In this document: positions 1-5,152 of the stretch, piece after piece
How positions within the stretch are numbered: position 1 is the stretch's first letter
Layout of the letters: each line of letters opens with the position of its first letter
Translations under genes and position numbers: made by a program
DNA from: Candidatus Aminicenantes bacterium UBA876
GTDB taxonomy: Bacteria > Acidobacteriota > Aminicenantia > UBA2199
NCBI GenBank assembly: GCA_002294665.1
Contig: DBFQ01000003.1
Coordinates: forward strand, 55,664-61,576
Length of the DNA stretch: 5,913 bases
Reading direction: 5' to 3'
The notes under the pieces: generated by a model
The model's database searches: none
Told to the model about the DNA's origin: nothing
Seen by the model: only the letters and a program-made list of their open reading frames with translations

Positions 1-365
1 TGATCGCCGGCGCCCTGCTCGTGATCCAGGGTCTGGCTGACGCCCAGGTCGATATCCGGTGATTGTTCTTCCAAATGGACCAGTACGGCACAGGTTTCGG
101 CATCGATCCCGTAGGAAGAACGGGTGTACCCGATTTCCTTCAAGGTGCCCCGCACGATCTGTGGGATGTGGATGTACCCGGCGGTGGTCAACTCGCCGGC
201 GACAACAACCATTCCCGTCTTGGTCAGGCATTCGACGGCAACGCGTGATTCCGGATCCTGGCGCAGACATTCGTCGAGGATGGCATCGGAGATCTGATCG
301 CAGACCTTGTCGGGATGCCCCTCGGTTACGGATTCAGAAGTAAACAGATAGGTTCCTTTGACCAT
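1..365 (-). CDS. metK: S-adenosylmethionine synthetase (methionine adenosyltransferase), N-terminal part, cut by the window edge
   Basis: MetK makes S-adenosylmethionine from methionine and ATP in the cytoplasm, releasing phosphate and pyrophosphate. The first 121 codons are present and the gene continues beyond base 1; the family is usually about 380-400 residues. Seen directly: the start [20 protein letters not shown], in which GHPDK (residues 16-20) carries the ATP/Mg-binding His and Asp; DQISDAILD (23-31); VAVE (42-45), whose Glu matches the K+-binding Glu of the E. coli enzyme; the TKTGMV motif near 48-53; and the GAGD of the GAGDQG signature at 118-121, exactly at the edge. The ATG at 365-363 is preceded by TGGAGG with a 9-nt gap, so this start is well supported. 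It lies 83 bp downstream of the aldolase gene and has its own promoter in that gap. No SAM riboswitch is visible: the leader is only about 35 nt. Confidence 0.97.
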   Translation of the reverse strand, partial: MVKGTYLFTSESVTEGHPDKVCDQISDAILDECLRQDPESRVAVECLTKTGMVVVAGELTTAGYIHIPQIVRGTLKEIGYTRSSYGIDAETCAVLVHLEEQSPDIDLGVSQTLDHEQGAGD

Positions 366-406
366 TTTTGCTTTCCTCCAGGAAAAAGGGACAGGGTCAA
401 TCCGCG

Positions 407-435
407 ATGGTAACAGAAAGCCGCGGCGGTGTCAA
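407..435 (-). promoter_or_regulatory. sigma70-like promoter of metK, extended -10
   Basis: On the minus strand a perfect -35 TTGACA (430-435) is followed by exactly 17 bp and then TACCAT (407-412). The -10 is preceded by TGT, which makes it an extended -10 (TGN). Transcription would begin near base 400, giving a leader of about 35 nt before the metK ATG. The promoter fills the gap after the aldolase stop codon, so metK can be expressed independently. The prediction rests on motif match and spacing only. Confidence 0.7.
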
Positions 436-448
436 TTCAACCCGGCCG

Positions 449-1360
449 TCACTTTCCGGAATAGACCGCGAAAGCCTCTTCGACCGATTTTCCGTAAACC
501 GTGATGGCGGTGACGGCATTGGCCATGCGGACCGCTTCGTCAAAGGGTTTCTGGTGAATGTTGCGCCCGGTGGCATTGCCGGCGGCACCGGAGATAAAGA
601 TCTGGTCATGCAGCATCTGCAGGAAGGCCCTGGGTTCGATGCTGGAACCTCCGGCACACAACACCTTGGTGCGTCCGGCGGCGCGGGTGGCCTGCTTGAA
701 GATCTCCCTGGATTCGCGCCCTTCCAGTTTCGGGTAGTTCACCTTGACAAAATCGGCTCCCAGGGTGGCGGCGACTCCAGTGGCTCCCGCAATTACATCG
801 GGGTGTTTTTCGTCTTTGACCGCCTTTCCCCGCGGGTAGATCCACAACACGGTGATCAATCCATGCTGGTGAGCCTGGAAAACCGCCTGTGCGGCTTCAC
901 GCAGCATCTGGTGTTCGAACTCACTTCCCAGGTAAATGGTATAGCCCACACCGAGAATATTGAGTCCTGAACGGCGTTTGAAAGTAATCACCTGCTCGAC
1001 GTCCACCATTTGCAGGGATATCGGATCACGCTGCGCCGTTTTGACCAGATCGGTCTTGGAATTCAACTTGACCAGGTAGGGAACTTCCGGGTAATCTCCG
1101 CCGTAAGTGGAAATCAACCCCATCTGCGTGGCGAAAACGCCGATTTCGGCTGTATCGGCAATGCGGAACAGGTGTTCCGGGTCGTTGTCGTCATCAGCGA
1201 TGCCTTCTCCGAAAAAATCCTTGTTCAAGTGTTCGATCTTCTGGTCGCCGGCGAACAGCATCAGGCGATCGGAACCCAGGGTGATGTCGTCGTAGTTATT
1301 GATGTACTCGTTGACCCGATCATTGGGAACATCGGCGGGAATATTGAACTGATCATTCAT
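449..1360 (-). CDS. class I fructose-bisphosphate aldolase, DhnA/FbaB (archaeal-type) family
   Basis: A 303-residue cytoplasmic (beta/alpha)8-barrel enzyme expected to cleave or form fructose-1,6-bisphosphate through a lysine Schiff base, serving glycolysis or gluconeogenesis. Visible signatures: FAGDQKIEH (36-44), matching the substrate-binding Asp loop of the family; WIYPRG (173-178), with Tyr175 in the place of the catalytic acid/base Tyr of archaeal FBP aldolase; DFVKVNYP (203-210), with Lys206 as the Schiff-base lysine; and two phosphate-binding loops, AGGSS (236-240) and GAAGNATGRNIHQ (258-270). It is longer than the archaeal enzymes (about 260-280 residues), with roughly 25 extra N-terminal residues and an acidic loop at 51-62; this form is widespread in bacteria. 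The ATG follows AGGAGG with a 5-nt gap. Related COG1830 members act on other sugar phosphates (for example LsrF-like thiolases or early aromatic biosynthesis aldolases), so FBP as substrate is likely but inferred. Confidence 0.9.
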   Translation of the reverse strand: MNDQFNIPADVPNDRVNEYINNYDDITLGSDRLMLFAGDQKIEHLNKDFFGEGIADDDNDPEHLFRIADTAEIGVFATQMGLISTYGGDYPEVPYLVKLNSKTDLVKTAQRDPISLQMVDVEQVITFKRRSGLNILGVGYTIYLGSEFEHQMLREAAQAVFQAHQHGLITVLWIYPRGKAVKDEKHPDVIAGATGVAATLGADFVKVNYPKLEGRESREIFKQATRAAGRTKVLCAGGSSIEPRAFLQMLHDQIFISGAAGNATGRNIHQKPFDEAVRMANAVTAITVYGKSVEEAFAVYSGK

Positions 1361-1377
1361 GACTGCCTCCTGATTGC

Positions 1378-1406
1378 ACTCTACGCAATCGGAAAGGATT
1401 TTTCAA
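1378..1406 (-). promoter_or_regulatory. sigma70-like promoter of the aldolase gene
   Basis: Minus strand: -35 TTGAAA (1401-1406), a spacer of exactly 17 bp, then -10 TAGAGT (1378-1383). Transcription would start about 1371, so the leader is only about 10-15 nt and barely includes the AGGAGG ribosome-binding site (1365-1370). The promoter lies downstream of the transporter gene's terminator hairpin, consistent with the aldolase gene being its own unit. Based on motif and spacing only. Confidence 0.6.
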
Positions 1407-1428
1407 GCGGGCGGGGAGCCCGGCAATA

Positions 1429-1479
1429 AACGGATCGGCGCGGGGAGGCTTTTTGTCCTCCCCGCGCGACCAATCCGTT
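1429..1479 (-). terminator. strong hairpin terminator after the FadL-type transporter gene
   Basis: A perfect 11-bp GC-rich inverted repeat, GCGCGGGGAGG (1438-1448) and CCTCCCCGCGC (1457-1467), closes an 8-nt loop. An outer 7-bp stem AACGGAT (1429-1435) / ATCCGTT (1473-1479) extends it past a small asymmetric internal loop. It begins one base after the transporter stop codon. On the minus strand the outer stem ends in GTTTATT, a short imperfect T-run. There is no T-run on the plus side, so it is assigned to the minus strand. The U-tract is weak for a classical intrinsic terminator, so it may also serve as a 3'-end stabiliser. Confidence 0.8.
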
Positions 1480-1480
1480 A

Positions 1481-2707
1481 TCAGAAGCGATAGGTAAAGG
1501 CGATATTGGGCACAACCATTGTCATGCCGTGGATTCCCGGCATACCGTGCTCGAGGCCCAGCGGCACGTCGCGGTCCTTGCCGAAGCCCAGTTCAACGGC
1601 TGCGTCCAGGCTGATCGATGCGGTGTGATAACCGACACCGAAGGTAGCCCAGTTGTAGGTGAACTGCGGCAGAAGGATATTGGCCGTTTCCAGCGGTCCC
1701 GGAGCGGGGTCGTAATAGTATCCGGCGCGCAGGGCCCAGATATCATTCAACCGGTACTCGACTCCAAAGCGCAACTGGATTTTACTGTCCCATTGCAGTT
1801 CAAAATTGCCGGCTTCGGCAAAGGTCGCCTGCCAGGCCAGATCCGTGTATGTCACCGGGATATTGCTCAACTTTTTCCAGTCCGTGTACTGCAGGTCGGC
1901 GGTAATCGTGACGCGTTCCGTGGGCTTTATCGCCACGCCGAAACCGACCCACATGGGCCAGTCCGCAGAACGTTCTGCGTCGGAAGTTGCGGCAAGGCCG
2001 TACATGCCGGCTCCGCTCATTGACGCGTCGCCTTTCATCTTGACGCTGACGGGGGTTTTCAGTGTCAGGCCGAAACTCAGCATCTCCGAGGGCTGGAACA
2101 TGGCGCTGATGGTGGCGCCCACGGCAATACCGTTCAGGTTTTCTTCGTATTGAAGCAAGCCCGGGCGCTTGATTTTCAGCAATCCGTAGTACACGTTCAG
2201 CGCGGCGCCGAGGGTGAACTGGTCGTTGACGCGATACGCCACGGCCGGGGACAAGGCGATGATCCCCACCATGCTTTGCCAGTCCAGCACGACTCCACCG
2301 GTCAGGGGCGCGAGGTCCGCTCCCGGCCAGGTGGCGCCGGATCCGGACGGGACGTAGCCCAGAATGCCCACGACCAGATTTTCCGACAGGGGCTTGATGT
2401 AGCCGACGGCACCGGAAGGATAGATCTTGCTCTCGGTTTCCGTGTTGATGCCGGCAAGCGCGAATTCATAGGTACCCTTGGGCATGATTGCGGTGCCGTA
2501 CAATGACAGGGCCGGTCCTTCCTGCTGGATCATGCCGGCGGGATTCCAGAAGATGGCGCTGTAATCATCCGCAAGCCCGACAAAAGCTCCCCCCATGCCA
2601 ATGGATTTGGAGCCGACGCTGTTCAGGTTGAGTCCGTTAGCCGCCAGTCCGGTGCTGATGAACAGCACGCCGGCGGTCAGGAAAAACTGCTTGAGCATGT
2701 TTTTCAT
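1481..2707 (-). CDS. outer-membrane transport protein, OmpP1/FadL/TodX family
   Basis: A 408-residue precursor of a 14-strand-type beta-barrel that admits hydrophobic compounds (long-chain fatty acids in FadL, aromatics in TodX) across the outer membrane. Residues 1-22/23 form a Sec signal peptide: Met-Lys start, hydrophobic core LTAGVLFISTG, and a GLA/A cleavage site. The mature N-terminus has the family hallmark SIGMGGAFVGLADDYSA followed by WNPAGM (54-59), the NPA region of the hatch/N-terminal domain. The rest is alternating aromatic and glycine-rich strands, ending in IAFTYRF with the C-terminal Phe expected for BAM-mediated insertion. The ATG at 2707 is preferred because AGGAGG lies 4 nt upstream and a signal peptide starts there at once; an in-frame ATG at 2740 would add 11 residues before the signal peptide and overlaps the -10 box. 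It is bounded by its own promoter and terminator. The substrate cannot be read from the sequence. Confidence 0.93.
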   Translation of the reverse strand: MKNMLKQFFLTAGVLFISTGLAANGLNLNSVGSKSIGMGGAFVGLADDYSAIFWNPAGMIQQEGPALSLYGTAIMPKGTYEFALAGINTETESKIYPSGAVGYIKPLSENLVVGILGYVPSGSGATWPGADLAPLTGGVVLDWQSMVGIIALSPAVAYRVNDQFTLGAALNVYYGLLKIKRPGLLQYEENLNGIAVGATISAMFQPSEMLSFGLTLKTPVSVKMKGDASMSGAGMYGLAATSDAERSADWPMWVGFGVAIKPTERVTITADLQYTDWKKLSNIPVTYTDLAWQATFAEAGNFELQWDSKIQLRFGVEYRLNDIWALRAGYYYDPAPGPLETANILLPQFTYNWATFGVGYHTASISLDAAVELGFGKDRDVPLGLEHGMPGIHGMTMVVPNIAFTYRF

Positions 2708-2739
2708 GCATCCTCCTCTCTCAATCGGAAATCCCGGCA

Positions 2740-2768
2740 ATTATAATTAAAATGGTCTGCTTTTGCAA
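2740..2768 (-). promoter_or_regulatory. sigma70-like promoter of the FadL-type transporter gene
   Basis: Minus strand: -35 TTGCAA (2763-2768), a 17-bp spacer, and a consensus -10 TATAAT (2740-2745). Transcription would start near 2733, with a leader of about 26 nt containing AGGAGG just before the ATG at 2707. The AT-rich setting contrasts with the surrounding GC-rich coding DNA. The same -35 (TTGCAA) and spacing occur at the kinase gene. Confidence 0.75.
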
Positions 2769-2804
2769 ATGTTACGATTTCACATAAAAATCCGGGAAGT
2801 TTAA

Positions 2805-2814
2805 AAGGAGGTGA
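2805..2814 (+). other. orphan Shine-Dalgarno-like / reverse-strand anti-SD-like motif
   Basis: AAGGAGGTGA on the plus strand is a full-length complement of the canonical 3' end of bacterial 16S rRNA, but no ATG, GTG or TTG start lies at a usable distance and no open frame follows. On the minus strand, which would be the 3' trailer of the kinase mRNA, it reads TCACCTCCTT, identical to the usual 16S rRNA tail. It may be chance or part of a repeated element. No function is claimed. Confidence 0.4.
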
Positions 2815-2820
2815 CTGGTA

Positions 2821-2866
2821 TCAGAAGGCGGGAGGACAGGGGAGGTTCGAGAACCGCCCATTCTGA
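2821..2866. repeat. imperfect inverted repeat (46-bp dyad)
   Basis: TCAGAAGGCGG (2821-2831) pairs with CCGCC-CA-TTCTGA (2854-2866), giving 6 + 5 base pairs separated by a 2-nt bulge on the right arm. A competing inner hairpin GGTTC-GA-GAACC (2844-2855) shares two bases with the right arm. No T-run follows on either strand, so this is not a standard terminator. It resembles a small REP-like or structured 3'-UTR element. Only the pairing is certain. Confidence 0.55.
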
Positions 2867-2916
2867 ATAAGGAATAAAGTAGAAGGAATATGGCATCGAG
2901 GTATATTTAAAATTTT

Positions 2917-2996
2917 TTCAACTTCTTCCCCCTCCAACTCTCCAACTCTCCAACTTTCCAACTCCCCAACTCCCCAACTTCCCAACCCTTCAACTT
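2917..2996. repeat. tandem array of 8-bp units, consensus TCCAACTC, overlapping the kinase stop codon
   Basis: Ten 8-bp units in one register. From 2933 to 2996 there are eight contiguous units: TCCAACTC, TCCAACTC, TCCAACTT, TCCAACTC, CCCAACTC, CCCAACTT, CCCAACCC, TTCAACTT. Two more in phase lie to the left: TTCAACTT (2917-2924) and a decayed CTTCCCCC (2925-2932). The first and last units are identical. All but the decayed unit keep the core CAAC (GTTG on the minus strand). The last unit includes the kinase TGA (2992-2990). The period is not a multiple of three. There are no spacers, so it is not CRISPR. It looks like a simple-sequence minisatellite that can change length by slippage. Confidence 0.9.
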
Positions 2997-4981
2997 TCCG
3001 GCATTTCTTCCTGCAGGGCCTGCCGCACTCCTGCGTCCAATTCACAGATTGTGAACGGCTTCTGGATAAAGCGGAGTTTTTGCGCCGGTTTGCATTGCGA
3101 GGCAACCATGTCCATCGTGTACCCGGACATCAGGAGGATTTTCATCTGCGGCCGGCTGCGTTTTAATGCGGCGGCGAGTTCACAGCCGTTCATGCCCGGC
3201 AACACCATGTCTACGATCAACAGGTCAATATCTTTGGAGAACGCATGCGATACTTTTTTTGCCTGCTGCGGGTTGTTTGCCGTCAGCACCTGGTAGCCCA
3301 GCTCCTGGAGCATGCGTTGTCCCAATTTCAAAACCGCCGCTTCGTCCTCAACCAGAAGAATGGTTTCATGCCTCTCCACGTTTGGCAATGGAACATCGCC
3401 CGGATCCGTAATCGTCCTGTTTTCGAGGTAACGGGGAAGGCAGACGTGGAATGTCGATCCCCGGCCGGGTTCACTATAGGCGTGGATGAATCCGCCATTC
3501 TGTTTCACGATGCCGTAAACCGACGACAATCCCAACCCGGATGCCTGCTTTTCCTTGGTGGTAAAAAACGGCTCAAACGCGTTGGCCATGGTCTTCCGGT
3601 CCATACCGCAACCGTTGTCGCTGATGGAAAGCCGGATGTATTCTCCCGGGATGAAGCCGGCCTGCAGGTTCAGTTGCCGGTCATCTACCGTCAGGTTGCG
3701 GGTTTCGATGGTGATCCGTCCCTTGCCGCTGATCGCGTCCCGCGCGTTGACGCATAGATTGGTCAGTATCTGGTCGACCTGGGCGGGATCCATGTAAACC
3801 TTCCAGATCGTCTCACCGGGTTCCCAGATCAGTTCAATGTCTTCACCGATCAGGAAGTCGAGCATACGGATCATGCCGCCGATGGTGTCGTTCAGATCGA
3901 TGACCCTTGGCGTGGCGGTCTGCTGCTCCGCGAAAGCCAGCAACTGCCGGGTCAGGTCGGCGGAACGCCTGGCTGCCCTGCGGATCTCGCCCAGTTCGGC
4001 GTGAAGCGGGTCGGCGGGTGCCAGTTTTTCGATTGCCGTCTGGGCATGTTCCATGATGATGTTCAATGTATGGTTGAAGTCGTGCGCCACACCGCCGGCC
4101 AGGCGCCCGACGGACTCCATCTTTTGAGCCAGGGACATTTGTTCCCGCAGGTGTTCGCGTTCATCTTCGGCATGACGCTGCTGCGTGACATCGCGGATGA
4201 TACCGCCGATGCCCCTTCGCCCGCCTTTCAGCCGCAGCGGAAACTTGGTGGTTTCAAAAATTCTTTGTCCCACGGTTTCTTCGGTAATGACCACGGAGTC
4301 GCTTTCCAGGGCGCGCTGATCGCTTTCACGGCATCTTTCGGCCGCGGAAATTTCCATCAACTCAAAATCGGTCCGTTGAATCAACTCTTCGTACGGGCGT
4401 TGAAAGAAATCCTTTAAAGCTTTGTTGGCGATCACATAGCGGAATTGATCGTCCTTGACAAAGATCATGTCACAATTGGCGTTGATGAAAGCCTGGTATA
4501 ACCCGCGGCTTTCCCGCAATTCCTCTTCCGCGCGCCGGAAATCCGTTACATCTTCGCCTGAAGAAAGCGTGCCGATCACCGTCCCCGCGTCGTCACGGAT
4601 GACGGCATTGTGCCAGGCAATCAACCTTTGCTCATTTTTCAGGGTCAATACCGGGCCTTCGCTGGATTCATCGCCCTTGTGTTTCTGATGCAGGATGCGC
4701 AAAAACAGGTCGCGAACCTGCCCGCGCCGGGATTCCGGAATGAAATGGTCAAACCAGTTGCGTCCCAGGATCGTTTCGAGTTTCCCACCCAGGATTTCAC
4801 ACCCGCGACGGTTGATCATGGATACCCGGCCGTTGATGTCCAGCGCGACGATCATGACCCCGGCCATGTTCAGGTAGAGTTGGGCCCTTTTCAATTCGGT
4901 ACCGGGAAAACTGTCCAGATCTCCGGCAAGCTCCTCCGGCCCGGCGGCGTCCGGAGCGTGAATTGATTTTTTCGCTGCCAT
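2990..4981 (-). CDS. soluble hybrid sensor histidine kinase: PAS-PAS-HisKA-HATPase_c-receiver
   Basis: A 663-residue cytoplasmic protein with no signal peptide or membrane segment. PAS 1 spans about 31-150 (MINRRGCEILG at 55-65) and PAS 2 about 155-270 (DMIFVKDDQFRYVIANKAL), both with recognisable PAS patterns and of unknown ligand. A short coiled coil (about 266-290) leads to the dimerisation helix with H-box GGVAHDFNHTL, phospho-acceptor His300. The ATPase domain shows the N-box NLCVNARDAI (408-417, key Asn412), G1 DNGCGM (455-460), F-box FEPFFTTK (469-476) and G2 SGLGLSSVYG (481-490). The C-terminal receiver has acidic residues LVEDE (543-547), phospho-acceptor Asp591 in DMVLPGMNG, Ser619 and Lys641 (QKPF). 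No output domain or adjacent response regulator is present, so the partner is unknown. The start at 4981 is chosen because AAGGG lies 6 nt upstream; an in-frame ATG at 5035 (681 residues) lacks a ribosome-binding site. The H-box has DFNH where DFNN is usual. Confidence 0.93.
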   Translation of the reverse strand: MAAKKSIHAPDAAGPEELAGDLDSFPGTELKRAQLYLNMAGVMIVALDINGRVSMINRRGCEILGGKLETILGRNWFDHFIPESRRGQVRDLFLRILHQKHKGDESSEGPVLTLKNEQRLIAWHNAVIRDDAGTVIGTLSSGEDVTDFRRAEEELRESRGLYQAFINANCDMIFVKDDQFRYVIANKALKDFFQRPYEELIQRTDFELMEISAAERCRESDQRALESDSVVITEETVGQRIFETTKFPLRLKGGRRGIGGIIRDVTQQRHAEDEREHLREQMSLAQKMESVGRLAGGVAHDFNHTLNIIMEHAQTAIEKLAPADPLHAELGEIRRAARRSADLTRQLLAFAEQQTATPRVIDLNDTIGGMIRMLDFLIGEDIELIWEPGETIWKVYMDPAQVDQILTNLCVNARDAISGKGRITIETRNLTVDDRQLNLQAGFIPGEYIRLSISDNGCGMDRKTMANAFEPFFTTKEKQASGLGLSSVYGIVKQNGGFIHAYSEPGRGSTFHVCLPRYLENRTITDPGDVPLPNVERHETILLVEDEAAVLKLGQRMLQELGYQVLTANNPQQAKKVSHAFSKDIDLLIVDMVLPGMNGCELAAALKRSRPQMKILLMSGYTMDMVASQCKPAQKLRFIQKPFTICELDAGVRQALQEEMPES

Positions 4982-4987
4982 TGCTTT

Positions 4988-4992
4988 CCCTT
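4988..4992 (-). promoter_or_regulatory. ribosome-binding site deciding the kinase start
   Basis: The minus strand reads AAGGG, then AAAGCA, then ATG (4981). It is weaker than the GGAGG sites of the neighbouring genes but correctly spaced at 6 nt. The upstream in-frame ATG at 5035 is preceded by TGTCAATCCGC, with no purine-rich match, and would sit only about 10 nt after the predicted transcription start. Confidence 0.55.
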
Positions 4993-5050
4993 GCGATCCG
5001 ATACGGACTGGACCGCCTTGAATGGATTGCGTCATGCGGATTGACAGATC

Positions 5051-5079
5051 ACTTTACTCTTTTGCGGCCGGAATTGCAA
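5051..5079 (-). promoter_or_regulatory. sigma70-like promoter of the kinase gene
   Basis: Minus strand: -35 TTGCAA (5074-5079), exactly 17 bp, then -10 TAAAGT (5051-5056). The start of transcription would be near 5044, giving about a 63-nt leader to the ATG at 4981. It diverges from the gpmI promoter, with the two -10 boxes about 70 bp apart, so a regulator binding between them could affect both. Based on motif and spacing only. Confidence 0.55.
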
Positions 5080-5119
5080 TCGCTGCCGTTGCCTGTAGTC
5101 GGTATGCTTGCCCGGATTA

Positions 5120-5128
5120 TGGTATACT
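5120..5128 (+). promoter_or_regulatory. extended -10 promoter of gpmI
   Basis: TGG-TATACT on the plus strand is a near-consensus -10 (5123-5128) with the TGN extension (5120-5122). No good -35 lies 16-18 bp upstream (TCGGTA at 5099-5104 is poor), which is typical for extended -10 promoters. Transcription would start near 5135, leaving an 18-nt leader with GGAGG at 5139-5143. Confidence 0.6.
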
Positions 5129-5152
5129 CTGGTGATCTGGAGGCAAGGATTC

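Larger units (their letters stand above)
2769..2989. other. non-coding stretch between the kinase and transporter genes
   Basis: About 220 bp that I do not read as coding on either strand. Left to right it holds an AT-rich segment upstream of the transporter promoter, an isolated AAGGAGGTGA motif (2805-2814), a dyad (2821-2866), an AT-rich purine stretch with repeated GGAATA motifs (about 2871-2900), a near-homopolymer A/T tract (2905-2918) and the 8-bp repeat array that runs into the kinase stop codon. No clear intrinsic terminator for the kinase gene is visible. Confidence 0.7.

Noticed and set aside
366..406. SAM riboswitch in the metK leader
   Set aside because: The predicted leader is about 35 nt, far too short for any SAM-I/II class aptamer, and no typical helices are seen.
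368..970. 200-codon plus-strand open frame opposite the aldolase gene
   Set aside because: It is a shadow of the aldolase coding sequence, with no family signature, while the minus strand encodes a clear enzyme.
2708..2740. 11-residue N-terminal extension of the transporter from an upstream in-frame ATG
   Set aside because: It would place non-hydrophobic residues before the signal peptide, start inside the predicted -10 box, and ignore the AGGAGG that serves the ATG at 2707.
2770..2790. Possible CRP/FNR-like site (TGTGA half) upstream of the transporter promoter
   Set aside because: Only one half-site matches; the opposite half is AACAT instead of TCACA, so the dyad is too weak to call.
2732..2797. 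6-bp inverted pair TCCCGG (2732-2737) / CCGGGA (2792-2797) flanking the transporter promoter as an operator
   Set aside because: The arms are short, 54 bp apart and GC-simple; this is compatible with chance.
2917..2996. Repeat array as a CRISPR or origin iterons
   Set aside because: Units are 8 bp with no unique spacers, no cas genes are near, and no replication gene or DnaA-box cluster is present.
2821..3105. A 94-codon minus-strand frame covering the end of the kinase gene and the repeat array, with a WGVGEL/WRVGEL-like repeat in its translation
   Set aside because: The peptide is just the 8-bp DNA repeat read in one frame. The first third overlaps the well-supported kinase frame, and it has no ribosome-binding site or known domain. 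A frameshift fusion to the kinase was considered, but no convincing slippery site was seen.
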